A DNA stretch of 64,000 nt, from positions 547,883 to 611,882 of the forward strand of contig NMRA01000059.1 of the NCBI GenBank assembly GCA_002633005.1, in the 5' to 3' direction. Made by a program: the position numbers and the translations under genes. The stretch is from Phoronis australis. Lineage: Eukaryota > Phoronida > Phoronidae. A model generated the notes under the pieces. It was not told where the DNA came from. It saw only the letters and a list, made by a program, of their open reading frames with translations, and did no database searches. Below, piece after piece: positions 11,151 through 26,400 of this stretch (its first letter is position 1; every line of letters starts with the position of its first letter).

Positions 11151-13369
11151 GGTGACCGTCGTAACGAGAAAAAAATCTATAAGTACATGACCTTAAACAA
11201 TAACGAACTGTCATGAGTTCTTTCAAAGCTCATCTCCAACTTTACTAAAGAACGATTTGAGACCTATTTCATAACGATAAGTGGTCTATATCAAGTATTA
11301 TTTTTGTGTCAAAGGGCGGGTTTGTTGCCGCTTAGTTATATTGGTAGCTACAATGAGTATGTACGCGAACGCCCGGTCGCCATAAAGCAAACATGTGCGT
11401 GAGTGCGTGAAACCGTTGGTCTCGAGTTGCAAGGCATTGGTATTCCGAAGAAAGAATCCAACCACGAGCTCATTTTAACCATTGCATGATGATTATGGGA
11501 CACTGCCTTTAGAATAGTGTAATCTAGGATTCGTTGATCATCAAACTCAGAAATTTATATTTGCTTTGACAAAAATGAACTGTTGTGAATATTAGTAACC
11601 CGTATGCCTCTTTGTATGTAGTGTAAATAAGTCTTGCTTGGCCCGGCCATGTTTGGCTATTTATGTTGAATTCTAACTGAAGCGCTTCCCGGAACCAATA
11701 AGCTCATCCAATGTTGCATTATTACTAGATGAGTTGCCAACTGCTGCTATTTTGAAAATTGCAATTTTAAGGTTGGCTAACCCCAAACTCTGAAGCGTAC
11801 ACACGTAATCAAATGTTTTCAAAATAACTAGAATTAGATTGTGTAATTTTCCGCCAAAATAATTTTTGAATATCTGGTGGTGCATCAAAACATGGCCGCC
11901 ACAGTTGGACATGGCCGCCACAGTTGGACACTGAACATCACTTTTTATGAATTGCCAGGTCCCGGGCTACTGATTAAGTTGAGATATCGAGATAAGTAAA
12001 ATATAAAAAAGCGATGTCTTTTTCCAGCCACCGTAGAAGGATGCATAGTCATTTACGAAATGTCCAATTTTCAGTGGTATTGCCCGTCTGATTAACCCTT
12101 TACTGTGTTCTAAACTTGTGAAAATAAAGGGGAAATGTCTTTAAGTAAACATCCCACAATGGTTCAGGTTACAAAAGTCCTTTCACTATGTTTCTGTACA
12201 GGTTACACCCCCAGAGGACTGCATCCACGGACACTTCATCACAGTCACACTTTCTCGGGTTTTCACTTTTTGGCGATGTGGTTGTCCTTACGTGTATATT
12301 AAAATCAACATTCTCTCATTTGTTGCAATACAAATATTTGTCACAATTACTGGACCGTGTGTCAATAGCGATTTTCAAAATTATGGTAATTATTGATCAT
12401 TTGCTGAAGATCATACAATTAGACAGCATGTCGGATGTTAAGTTTTTGCTGCATTCTTTGTACGAAAACTAAACCCTGCTGTATTCTGTTAAACTGTTAA
12501 CTGAGACTAGATGACTTTTGAAATAAAATAATGCTATGCTGAATAGCTGGCACTCGTGTGAAAGGGTTAACGTAATAATACAATACAAAGTTCTCCACAA
12601 GTCATTAATAATGGCGATTAGCGCTAAGTTGAGGACAATCATGGGCAGCGTGTCGAGAGATCACGTAACGGCAGTGGTATGATAACTGATGATTTGGAAA
12701 GTTATAATTGACGAGGTACAGGTCACAATTGCAAGTTTCGTGAATCACTGAGACTTATAGTTTACAATTTTTAATTTTTACAATTTTTCAGGTTTGTGTA
12801 GTCACAAAGAAGGGTGTAAGACTGAACGTCGAAGCCATATCAGTGTGGCACAAACTTAATCGAAGCACAAGTCATACCGACTCCAGCTTTATCCGCGACG
12901 TATTTATTTTGAACGAACGCAGACTGGTAACTCACAGGCTTCGGGCCAGCTTGCTAGTGATAGCACTAGAGCCCGAGATCTGAGGCACTTCTCCCATGTT
13001 GAGGAATACGGAGTGATCGACTTGCAGCTCAGGCACGTGATCATCCTCACTACCCACTTTCCTAACTTCAATTCCAGTCAAAGTTCTCTACAATTAAATA
13101 TGGCACCTTTTCCATTTAATTGTTTCAGAATAAAATTTTCTGTGGGGGTTCAAAACACTGAAGCTGTTCCTTCTTGTAACCGTTCGCATATAAAACTTGT
13201 ACAAAAGTGTATACTTAAAATTTTAGTTGCAAAGGTTTGCGCTTTTCATTTTTTGTAGTCATTGCATAACGTGAGCGGACACAAAAAACACCGTTGACCT
13301 TTGCTGTTCTTACAGCTTTCGCGGAACTTTTCCTTAGAAAGTCGTGCCAGGTAGTGGCCCCCCTAGGCC
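11151..13369. other. Intergenic, no supported gene
   Basis: Nothing gene-like is supported. A 19-20 base direct duplication containing ATGGCCGCCACAGTTGG occurs at about 11891-11929. Confidence 0.5.
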
Positions 13370-13415
13370 GGGTTAGGGTTAGGGTTAGGGTTAGGGGTTT
13401 GGGTTAGGGTTAGGT
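13370..13415 (+). repeat. Interstitial telomere-type repeat (GGGTTA)n
   Basis: About seven consecutive GGGTTA units occur, with one interruption (GGGGTTT) in the middle. This is the TTAGGG telomere repeat of vertebrates and many other animals, located internally about 1 kb upstream of the transporter's first coding exon. A lone degenerate unit follows near 13455. Confidence 0.9.
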
Positions 13416-14442
13416 AGTCCGCACACGGTCTAGATTTGTCGGTGCATCAGTATCGTTAGGGTTACGGGACCTGAAGCTCCCGAAGCGGAGAACTTGACAG
13501 TTCACGAGTTTGAGCGCTCATTTGACAAACATCACTGTTATTAATATAGTAGCCAACGCACTTGCGATTTCACGGCGCGGTTCAGGCGGCAAATATTTGC
13601 AATTGGCCGGCACTAGCGTGTTGCAAATGACCGTAGGAACTGAGAAACGCCGGTTAGTTATTTTTTCTGTAATTGCTTGCATGAAGTTATATTCATAAAC
13701 CCGCTTTCCTTTATAGTTTTTATTTAAAACACTTACCGTCACAATTGATTTCTGGGTTTGGAACATAGTCCGTTGGTTCGTTATGAGACCAGGCTCCACA
13801 ATCATTAGTTCGTGTCGTCTTGACGAACGTGTCGCTTAAGTCGCCGAGCGTGATTTCAAACCCAGAAATTATAAGGAACAGGTCTCTAAAAGCACTTTTA
13901 ATTAGCAACATTTATGAGAAGTTCGCTAATCAGTCTCCACGCGAGTTTGCAGTCACTCTGACTTCATTTAATTTTTTCTGAAGCAAATTAGAGTTAAGTT
14001 TTCTCATAGCAGACGAAATATATTTCCTATCAGACTTACACGTGTGTTAGAGAAAAATAGCCAATCAGTTTTATCAGGGCGGACCGCAAAATGTCACTAA
14101 GTTCGACTAGTTGCAAAGCACCGTACGGAACACGTCAGTACTTTTATTTCTTAAATACACAACAGTCGTACTCATCGTTACTCCAGTGCGGTTCGCACGG
14201 TATATTTTCACCATATCTGAAATTAAACGACCGGTAAAACTCATCAATCATTCATTTGCAAATTACATGCTAAATTCGTTGATTAATTATAATAAAAGAA
14301 GGGGGGACTTTACCGACTTTTTAAGATGTCTTTCATCACCGATAGGATCGTTGCAGTTTACCGGATGCGGTTGACTGATGATGTTTACTTTTTGATACGG
14401 CGTGTGGTATAGATTTCTTGAGTCTCTTGAGATGTCTGCAGA

Positions 14443-17400
14443 ATGAAAATCGGAACCAAGAGGCGACTTACTTATGTTAACATAGCACTACTTTTTCTTT
14501 TCGGTGGAGTAGAATATGGTGAGTTTTGAGTATTATTAAACTGTTGTATGCCGCCTAGAAGCAAAGACCTCGAGTGCCTGACCTACTCAGGTCGATCAGT
14601 GGACCCTGGATCCGACCTTCGCTTCTTCAATTTCAGACGACTACAAGTTGCACATTCCTAAACATATGCAATGCTAATAATGAGCAGAGGAGAACAAGAA
14701 AAACAGGATGTTTGCATTTGATAACCGTATGCCATTCTAAACTCTTAAGACGGGCTTTTTGGTAGAGTCTGCAAATGCTTGAAATGTTGGCGGATGCAGT
14801 ATCACCGATGGAGCTCATAATTTGCATGTTGCATTTAACCATCATATAGGTTGTTATACTGCATTTTTTTTGCTGAAGGTTCGGTTTTCAAAAAATGACA
14901 AAAACTGTGTTTTTTCCCGTTTATTATGAGAAACTTGACACTAGAGTGTACCTCAAAAACAGGCAAATGTATTCCGCTTCATCTGATGTTACATTGGATA
15001 ATTAGCCTTAAAAAGCGATTGGCTATTAAAAATAACTGTATTTTGTCCAAATAAAAAAATTTAAACAACTTCTTTGTTCTTCTTTGTTGATTTACCGTCG
15101 TTCTATTGAGGGCAGTGAAGTTAGATGTACAAAAACGTGATTTTTGTCCAAGTTCAAAGACTTATTTTTAGGAATCGCAGAGGTTTACCCAAAAAAGATA
15201 TGCATTTGTGCTTGAATTGGACTTCGCTCTTTTATTTCATCCATAGCTAATATTTGGTAAAACTTACCCCAGGCTCACAATTTTGAAACGATCGGCCGTA
15301 GTGAATTTTCGAAAATGCCCTGGAGGCGTCGCTAGTAAACGGTCATAAATTGCTAATTTTGGTATATTCGGCGTCATGCTTGTACTTTGCACTGTGATGT
15401 AATAAGTCAAAGTCCAAGACGCACTTTATGAATGGCATGACACAGGGAGAAAGGGTTAGTTACATTGGCTTTCATCTCAGAGCCTTTCGGTTCGAGATTA
15501 GCACAAATCAAAATGGCTGTAGCAGACGACGGCTTCAGCTGTTCGTTTGCAGGAAGATCAAGCTATAAATGCTCAACAGTGGGCGAACAAAGAAATCTGT
15601 TACCGGTTAGTTGCTGCAAAAATAATACGGCGAGCTATTTGAAACAAATTAAAGTGTCTGAAGACATTGAGGAATGGCAGTTGTTAATGAACCGAGGAGG
15701 ATTTGAGCAACTAGACGAGCTCACAGTATGTCCCCGACACCGCTTGGACTTCGGCTTGGGGTTTCGGCCGAAGAAACACTGTTGTTATCCAGGTCATCGT
15801 GGTCGAAGGGGTGGAGGCATAACTGCATCCAAGTCGAGCAGACCGGTGACCATGAAGTTCGCAAGTGTTGTAAAAAGTTTTAGAAATGAGATCTTACCCA
15901 TTGGCGCAGGTGAGGAATATTGTGAAAGCTAGTAAAGCATTACTAATTTTGTAATTATGATTTGTCTCTGGCATAGATGTAGTCATTGGTGAGGGGTTCA
16001 AGTGGATCAATTGCTCGCCATTGATCATTGCAAAATAAGTTTCCCACCAGTATCGAATCATTTCAATTTTGTGTTTATCTTTCTGGGCCCGGTCTCTAAT
16101 CTTTGTACTCGAAACGAACTCGAAACTATTTTTGGCAATTTCTCTGTTCCTTTTGTGCGAACTTAAGATAATTGGTTATCAGACTGTGCTCGAATACATT
16201 ATAGTTTATGCATAGGAGTTTCTAGTTCAAGTTTGCCCTTGAAGACCCTTATATTCGTGCTACAAACTCGAGTAAAAACTCGAAATTTCGAGTTCAAACT
16301 CGAACTTATTGCTTTAATATTTAGTTTACAAACTGTGAACTAAGGGCTAACTACGTAAGTTATTGTGTACTCGAGCATAGAATAATAGACAATTATCTTG
16401 AGTTCGCCCAAAACTAGAGTAGAAAATGCCAAACCTAATTTCGAGTTCCATTTCGAGTAAAAAGATTGGAGACCGGGCCCTGGTCTCATTCGCCCCACCC
16501 CTACCCAGTGCCTCACCTGTTGAAACATCTGTGCCAGTGATGACTTTTATAACGTTACTCTAGTTGATTGAGGCAATCTTTGTTGATTTTAATTATCATG
16601 CAAACACACTGTCCTACTGTATTCACCTTCTAGTTTGATGTCTCATGAGCCTCAGGCTGGAAATTGATTTAATCAGAAGGCAGAACTACTATAATTTATG
16701 GTACATATCAAATTTGGTTTTGCCAGCGAGTCTATCCTGCTGGATCAAGGCCAAAATTATACCTTCTGACCCCTCAGAGACTCTTAGTCCCAGACACAGT
16801 GCATCCATTTACCCATGCAGCACAATATTAGTGGCGGATTTAGGGGAGGGNNNNNNNNNNNNNNNNNNNNNNNNNNNNCTAAAATTCTCCCAGATTCCAT
16901 TTAGCAGTTCAAGGATGTGAAGGTCTGTGACTGTCTGACGGGCAAAATCCTGGCTAAAACTATGCCCTGGCCCTCCCTAACTCAAAATCCTGGATCTGGA
17001 GGGTAAGATGTTGTGATTTCTGGGTGCTGTATGGCATACCAGTAGTCAGTATACAGGCCATGATTTGCAATTTATTCGCCTACTTACAATGGCTTTGGTT
17101 ATCAGTGAAGAAAGGTCATCTGCTGTGATCGAGTCTTGAACCTGGTGTTGTTCTTGCGTCATAACCAATCATGGTAAGAGCTGATGTCCATATAGTTGAG
17201 TAAATTAGAGGCCTTCATACAGGCCAGACCATTTTGAAAAACTATGCAGAAGTCACAACAGACTGGTGATGACAGTGACCAAGTGGTATAAAGCAGCAAA
17301 TTTAGGTGACTGTTGTGTTGTAATGACGTGAATGCTCCTGCCCATCCGAGATGAGACCAACTTCCGAAAGATTGAGTTAACATGGCACTGCACTCATTCT

Positions 17401-20400
17401 ACAGTTTTTGCATCCAAAGTGCAATGTGTGGCAAGCTTTTGTCCCGTTTCCTCACAGTCAGTCACTATCTTGTATCCTGATTGTTATGTAATCCATTATC
17501 CTAACACTGGTAGTTAAACTTTTTATTCTTGCATTTTGGGTTACAGTGATTCTCAAATCTTTGCAAAAGGACAAATTTTAGGGGTAAATGTCCAATAAGT
17601 GACAGGCCCTTAGGGCCGACCACCACAGTTTTTTTGTTGCACCATCAAGAGTAGAATGTCTGTTAGTGATTTATGTATGGTTCTTTGGAATTCTATGGAG
17701 AAGAATTGATAAAAAACTAGTCTGTTATTATAACTGCAACTTACTTTTTGATTGCAGCTATTTGTGGTAGTTGTAGATTTTTGGTCTACAAACAACGGAA
17801 AGAACACTTTGGTGAGGGCACGTCATCTCAAGCTTCAGGGGAATTGGTATGTTATAATGGAAAAAATACACCACAAGCTGTGAATATAATCACTATCCAG
17901 TGGTATGAAGAGCTCATTGTTTTTTTTTAATTTACCATCATGTTACTAAAAATGTTTTGACTATATCAAATGGTATTGACCCATTGTCACTAACTGAGAT
18001 TGATTCGCCGATGGATGAAGGAATGGATATTCATACTAGTAGCTGGTGCCCTTACATACATGTATTATAGGGGGATAAAATAGTTGTCTATCGGCGACAT
18101 GTTTTTGACCTAATTTTTTAGCCCATCCTGAGCCTATGTTCGGGGTACTGGCGGTGAATCTTTGTGTCACTTGGTCATCAGTGAGTTGTTCTTAGTGATT
18201 GTAACTACTATGCCCTGTACAACTACTGGTACGCACCATTCCCTTGGTACATATATATTGCACTATAAACAACCTTAGTTGTACCAAATTTAGTTAGACG
18301 TTTAGTAATAGATGTTTGAAGGGGCTGTTACCAGTACATAACATTTGTTCAGGCATATAGCTACCAGCCCAATAGTACATTACACTTGAAATAAATAAAC
18401 AAACATGATACAAAAATATTTACAGAAAGCATCTAGTTACCAAACATTCCTAACTTTATTTAGGCCACTATTGATTCATCTGCAACCACAGGAAGTAAGC
18501 AAAGCTCACTTGAAACAGAATCATCCGAACAGGTAAGTGATATTCCTTGAAAGTAGAATCTTCAAAATCATGCTCTCTTTATATGGCTAAAGCTTAATAC
18601 TCTTTATGCGTTTACAAATTTAATAGTCGAACAACACACTTTCGAAATCTTCAGTGTAGGAATAGTTTGTCACAACCAGGGTAGACTAGCACACTTTAGG
18701 TAAACTTGAGATTTGGCGGTCGGTGTGCTTTATTGTTTTTTAAATGCGCTATATTGTTATAAAGTTCCTCTGTAATTAACATCCCATCCATCATTTCTGT
18801 TGCTTACCCCCTGATTACCTCGAAAACCACTTGACAGACCATAAAATTTGGCATAACGTGTCAGTTTCAGTCGGCAGACTTGAGCACCTCCTGTTGGCTC
18901 AATTATTTTTGACAAGACATTCCTTTTCTGTAAATGCTTGGGGAAAACTTGTTTGTCGAATGTGGGATAGTTGACTTATAGACATACTTCTTGTGTTTCT
19001 TTGTTACAGTCATGAAGCTTGTTTATGTTTTACAACTAGCTAAATATAGAAATAATAAATAGCGTACCATGTGGTCAACTTTCTGCCTCACTTTTCATTT
19101 TTTCTAGTAATGACAGGTGATTACAGTGATGGCTAATTACACTTGTGCTCATTCGTTTACATAGGGAGTGATGTGACATTTCATCGATCATTGTTGTTGT
19201 GTTTCAGCCCATCATTGATACATCTGTTGCCCTAGGAAGTAAGCTGTTGCAAAGCTCACACGAAAGATTATCGCCTGAACAGGTATGTGAATTTCCTTGA
19301 ATAGATGGCAAGCTTTGGAAAGCATCATGTACACTTTATGTGCTAAGATACCACTACAAGTGCAGGGTTCAACATAACGAGCTGCTGGCCGCAAATGCGT
19401 CGTAAAATTTGAAAATGCGAGCTGACATATTATTACCAGCTCGTATCAAGTCGCAAAATGCGAACTGGAATTTCCACTGTATGCGAGCTGAGTTTTCACT
19501 CTTCTTGGCAGATACCTGACAAATGTAAAGCAATTTGTATGAATCCAACCGCAATTTGGTTGTTGCCTAATCAAGTTCAAAAGAACACTAACCGAGAACA
19601 GCTATAGTCCTCCCGATGACTTGTCAACATGTCGCATGAACATGGCATAATGCAGAATCCATCTTTGATGCATTTCATTGTCTCTGACATTTTCGGATAC
19701 TTTTTTCAGCGAGCATTTTCTCCCTTTTCACATTGCTAAATTATCTACTCGAATGCGCGTGTCGGTTAGGGAGCACCGATTTAACTTTCTAGCCATGCGC
19801 TGTACAGCATTTCAATGGCGGTCATGAAGAATAGTAACACGGTACCTGTATGTAAGAACTCAAATTGCGATTTGAAATTTGTGAGTATAATGCTGCATGG
19901 TAGAGCATTATCTAAACATTTTCTCGGTGATCTAAAAAATCTATTTGGGCACATAATTGGTGATGGCTGGCCATAGGTGACGATAATATTTGGCAAACTT
20001 CTGTTTTTACTGAGCTTTTATTTTTTTAGGATCCTGAGATTACTTTCCGTGTACCACAAAGGCCTGCTGCACAGCATTTGCAAGTATTTGCATCAAGCTC
20101 ATCAGATGAGGACTCGGCTTTGATGTCACATATGGTAATTTTCATGGGAAATCTTATGCAACAGTTAGTTCGTTATTTATTTGTAAACACAGAAGAATTC
20201 GTGGTCGCATATACAACACAAGTCAAAAATAACCAAACAATTTTTAAATTACTCCTAATTCCACACCTTGCTGAGAATAAGCAAATTTTACAGCCATAAG
20301 TAGCCACCTGTCATGATGTGGAAAGTTAACCTGTTGGACACGCCATTCGTTATTTTTAAAGGTAGAATATCAAGACATAAATAAGCTACGCAGGAGTGTC

Positions 20401-23400
20401 AGAACAAAAAGGAATAATGGTTTAGGACATATCATTACCAGTCATTTTCAGCCAACACAGGTTGTGTGCACCCCGTTTATCTGCTTTACTATCTTTGCTT
20501 ATTGACATATTTCTCAAAAAACGTTTGATGGATCATGGTAAAATTCAGCACTGGGTTATAAAGAAAAATATGCTGACACTAGATAATTTTCTTACAAATT
20601 TGACTGTCATGCCACCTCATAAGGGCCGATTTCTAATTCAAAACAGTTCATTATCAGTTTTGTCAAAATGACTATTCTGCAGGTTTTGGTGTAAAATCGG
20701 TTCAGTTTTAATTGACTGATACTGTTACGTGACTGGTGTGTTTTTGCATTTTCAGTACTAAAGACCCGTTTAGTAAAGTCAATCTGACATTACAACTTAT
20801 TTATTCTGTGATTCAGAGCCTCAGAATTTTTACTATTTCATGATGTTTTGGAACTCGCACTATTTTGTCACAAATTTCTTTTCCATCGTAATCTAAACTA
20901 TCCAGTTAGAGTAACACAGATAAGACATTTTGGAAATGAAACCGTTTAATTATTTCAAGTTATTTGTATACTGTGGCATATAATCAAATAATAATGATAT
21001 AATATATACATCCTCATGTATTATTCTTTAAGGGTTACCGTGCACCAGAAAGACTCGAGCCATTGAAAAGTTCCTCTGATGAAGACTCAACTGCAAGACA
21101 TCACTTGGTAATTTCTATGTGTTTTAGAAAAAGTGTGGATATGTGTCCAGTTCTTTTCCAAGCTTCCATATATATGCAAAAAACATACTATTTTAAAAAC
21201 ACATATATATCATTTGCATGCAGATCAACATTTTGGCAATGTAGGTAAAGTTCTAAGCCTGTTTCATTACTACTTCTACAATGACACTCAGGTATTGAAC
21301 TATCAAACTTGCTGAATGAAGAACTGCTTATTAGAATTGCTGAAATCTTCTACCCATTGCTAAAATCTATCATTTATAGGCTTTGTCTTTCTGGCCTACC
21401 ACATATTTTGTTTTTATTTTTTTAGTTTGTGAGGATTCAGAAAGCTGATTTAATCTGTCAGAACCTAAGTTCATTAGAACTACCTAAGTGACATCTTGTT
21501 CTTTTTGAACTTTTTCATGATTTCTGTAAGTTAATCACATGTAAATTATGTAAACTGATTTACATATAGTTGATGTTGATACACTTATTACTCAACCAGC
21601 TTTGCAAATTATGTGTAATAAAGAATAAGTCATGTTTACGGGCATCTTTTATTTTCTATTAGGCCTCATCCACTCCGTGGGGTGACCAGTATGCTGAAGT
21701 GCAATTTCCCTCTGGATCTGACATTGTCTCTGATGATGACTCCCCTCCGTTTAAGGTAAATATGGAATCCATGCGGGCTATTATTGAAAATGACAAACAT
21801 CAAAAGAAAATAAAATAAATGTTAATTTTCAGGTGAAGTGAAAACATTCTCTTCTCAAAGTGAAATCATACGAAGGTTCATACTTGGTTGAAGAATGTGT
21901 GGGGCTGGCCACTACTATTCATAGAATCCATGTATACTCAGTTTAGACACAGTGTGCAAACTGGTGTCTTCTTATCACTCTGCACTTTTCATCATATTTT
22001 CACAAAACTATTTCTACAGGTTTGCCTTTCTCCACATAGTAAAAGTCACATAATTTGGATATATCCGAAGCAAGTCCTTTTAGTTCAATAAGCTGAGATG
22101 AGACTCATCTCTAGAGCCAAGTTCATGAACATGATCATCCATAGCCTAGAAAATGAAGAGAAGGTGCAACCTGAAACTCTTTGGTTTTATACATATCAAA
22201 CATGTGCAAGAAGAAGTTCCTCTATGAATGAAATTGTGAAATTGTTTGTACTTGTATATGTCAGCACCTTTAATCTTTCATAACAGAGGCAATGTTAGAG
22301 AATATGTTAGCACTGTAAAACTTGTCCTACTATATTCACTACTTATAAGACCTCATAATCCTAAGAAAGTTAACTTCCTAATTATACGTTTTGTTGTGAA
22401 TTAGTGCCCTTCTTGACCAGAACGTGCATGTTGGATATGTGCTGATTTCACGAACTAAACAGAATAATTGCCAACCAAAGGTATCGAACCTAAGTAAAAA
22501 TGGTATTAATTTAAAGGTTGAAAATCATCACTAACTTGGAAGGGACTTTCTGGTGACCTGGGATGTTTTCCAAGTGGCTAAACACAATCTGTACTTGCAT
22601 TAGTCAGCTGTAGGTCCCCAAATCGAGCACTGATGCGTGAAGCAGTTAGTTTAAATTTGACTGGGCACTAGGTTTTGATGTTAACTAAAAACAAGTTTGA
22701 CACAATATTGTATGTCCACGAGTACGGTACTTGGTACAGTAACTAAAGAGTAGATTGCAGACATTTATCAAGGTTTATTTAATGGGTTGATTTTATTATT
22801 TAATTTAAACTTTAATGTTTGATTTTAGCAACCTCGCTTAGAACTCCAGTCACTGAGTAGTGAGTCATCTTTATCCAGTGACGACAAGTCTGCTAGTGTG
22901 TGGATTGATCGCTCCATGGTGCAGAAAGATCAACGGAATATCCTAAACAGGCTTTTAGTAGAGCATGGTTTCCAGCCCCTGCAATCGACACTAAACACAG
23001 AATGGGAAGACCTCGGTATTCGACAGAAAAGCCACTATGTTGCAAAAATTAGAGAGTCATTCCAGGCAGTTCTGAGTTCCATTGCACCTGGTCAAGAAGT
23101 GAAGCTGTGGGATGTGATGTTGAGTAAACGTGTGTTTGCCAGTGAGAGTAAACCCAAAGCAAATATAGCAAGTGTGGAAAACCTCATTGAGGCCTATATG
23201 GAGGCATCAGCTAGGGCTAGAATGCAAATATTATCTTTGTTTGCTCACGATTTTACCAAAAAAGAATTACAGCAAGCTATTCCAGGACTAACCATTCACC
23301 AAATCGATCAAGCAAGAAACCATGCCAATCTGGTTGGAATGGGGGAAGAAATACCCGTCAAGAAAATTACAAGAACAAGATTAGATCCCTTAAAAATTGA

Positions 23401-26400
23401 TCATTTTCTAGACTTCATTAGCCAACCCATGTACTTGCAAGATGTAGCGTTTGGCACAAAAGTTTTGAAGATGGATAGCGGCGAGCGTATAACTGTCCCT
23501 GGTGTAATACGAACTGTGATTCCAGCACGAATCATCAAACAGTATGAGCAGTTCTGCAAAGAGACTGGCTTTATATGTCTGAGCCAGAGTACTCTATTTA
23601 AGATTTTGGAGACTTGTGGAGCGTCTCAGCAGAAGTCCCTGCAAGGATTGGACTATCTGTCTGCAGAGGGTGCTGATGCTTTCGATTCGCTTATCAAACT
23701 CATTACTGATATTGTCCCTAAAGAACTCACTGATATGTCAAGAGCGATAATAACAAGGCTAAAAAGTGCAAAGAGGTACCTCAAAACTGAGTATGCATCT
23801 CACATCGTGGAAGACAGCCGATGTGCGGACCATTGTTTAAAGTTTGCTTTAAGTGACGGTGATCAGGAGGAGTACAGCTCTTCATGTGACCATGAACATG
23901 ACATGGAGTGTATTTCATGTAAAGATTTAGTAGAGTCCCTTTTGGACATAAAGGCATATATACAGACCAATTCATCTGATGTCGACACTCACCTGCATGA
24001 TTACAACCAGGCTGTTGAAGCAATATTTGATTGGAAGGCTCACATATTACGTGGTGTGAAACAAGATCAGTCGAAAAGTGACCTTCTGAAAGAACTTGCG
24101 CCGCACTCATGTCTTTTAATTATTGATTGGGCCATGAAGTTCTTGCCTTTGTATTACCGTGAGCGCATGACTGATTTTTTTGGAAAGCGTGGGAAGAGTT
24201 GGCATGTGTCTTGTATTGTTGTGAAAACAGATGAACGATTTGATGTAACTTGCCATGTGCACATCTTTGAGAACATTACCCAGAACTGGGAATCGGTCAG
24301 TGCCATTGTGGAAAAAAGTTTAACTGATTTCAAGAGACAGAATCCAGACATCACAGAAGCATACATACGATCAGACAATGCTGGGTGCTATCACAATGCA
24401 TCCTTATTAGCGCAATTGCCAAGGATTGGTGAACAGTCTGGTGTTCGTATAAGACGGTATGACTTTTCTGAGACGCAGCATGGCAAAGACATTTGTGACC
24501 GGAAGATTTCCCCGTTAAAGCGTCATATGAGACTCTACGTGTCTGAGAAACACAACATTGTGTCAGCGTCTGACATGAAGATAGCAATGGAATCTCACGG
24601 AGGAGTTGCTGGATGTTTGGTGTCTGTATGCAGTTTAGAAAGCAGAAGCATCAACCAAGGGTTCTCCATTCCTGGAATCAGTGCCCTTCACAACTTCTCG
24701 TTTGAGCCAGAAGGTATGCATTTTTAATGTGCAAACAACTAAAATTTATATGACATTCAGAAATTTCAGATTGTGCCAAAATGATCATTTCCTCTATTTG
24801 AGGGCTAGATGTTGCCTAAAATTTTATACTTTTTTGAAAATTGAAACGCTACACACCAAAAGTAATCCGAAAAACAACGTTCCATTCTTGCTACATGTAC
24901 TCTGAAAGACATGGAGTTTCCCTTACGCTCAGTCGGCATGAAGGGGGATTCCATATTATTTTATGCCATGATCTGTATTAAGGCTTGTATCTGTCATTCA
25001 CTCTTTACGTAAAAGCATTTCTTTGTTTTTGAATTACAATGAATCCTTGTTTTTAGGAGTACTGAGGTGCTGGAAAGCATACAAAATTGGGAAAGGTTCT
25101 GTTGTAAAGCTACCTGTTGACACCCCAGTCATCAAACTGACAACACTGGAAGAACCTTGTGCAACACATTCTCCAAGACCTTTGCAACCAGATACCTCAA
25201 GGTCTCAACTATTTCTGTGTAAGGAACCCGATTGCCATCTGTCATTTGGCTCCAATACAGAGCTGGATGCCCACACTGAAGAAGGGTGGCATGAGAAGAA
25301 GCAAGCAGACAACCAAACAGTTTTTGATGGCATCAGACAAAAATGGGCTGCAATCATTTCTGGCATTACAAAAAAAGGTAAACATTTTGTGCCGAAATGT
25401 ATAACTTGAGCACATAATTAAATATCTTATCCCTAGTATTCTGTTGGATGAATGCATTTGTTTGTGTGTAAGCCCGTGGGCTTGGGTTACTCCGAAAAAT
25501 GAGACTGTGCCTCTGCACACATGAGCTTGTCTCGAACATTTGTACAAAAATACATAAGGTTCTACAAATATTCAGGTGCAAACACAAATTTCAATTATGC
25601 TTCATGTGATATACTAACGTGTAATCCATGAACCAATGGTGGAAATGGTTCCATGTTCTTGCCTTTAAATTCCACTTGTGGTCCTCTAAAACCCAATCCT
25701 CAACTATAGCAGAAACGAAAGAAATCTGCAGTTCCAGACGTTTGAACTCCACACCAGCTAAAAATGCTCGATACCCTTGGACCAAACTCCTGTCCTTGGA
25801 ATCATGTTATAAAGGAAGTTCAGATGAGAAATCTTCATGGCACTGGAATTTGGTGCTTGTGTAAGGAGATTTTACAATGCAAGAGTGGAGATTAGGAGCA
25901 CAGGTCTAGGGATTTGTATCACAGGGTTGGAGTTTACAGAATTGGTTAAGGATTCGTTTGCATCCCATGATGGAAGTTTCCCAGCTCTGGTTTGAACTAA
26001 GTGGCATGAGGAGTGGGCCCATACCCAAGCAAGAGGGTGTATGTGTGAGAATAAATAAAAGCAGGGGAGTTTGTAAATTAAATTAGTGTGTTGGCCATTG
26101 ACTGGAGTACTTGCCACTGCTTTGGAAAGTAGTATTGAGCAACTTTTTGTTTTGGCAAAGTGTGTTGGACGGAAATTAAAATATAAAAATAGTGCGTCAC
26201 TCGATTACATGTAATGTGCAACACTAACTTGTCATATAAAAAACGTGTTCCAACCCAAAATATGTAGCAAAAGCGATGCTTTTCAAAAATGGCACTGCAC
26301 TGTGTTTTAACAGTCTAGGAATAAAATCAGTTTTTACTGATTTTCATTCTGTTAAAATATTTTTTAAATAGAAATGATCACAGCGTAATACAAAAGCATG

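Noticed and set aside
23781-24587. Minus-strand frames of 74-109 codons under the transposase-like gene
   Set aside because: Antisense shadows of the 628-codon catalytic exon.
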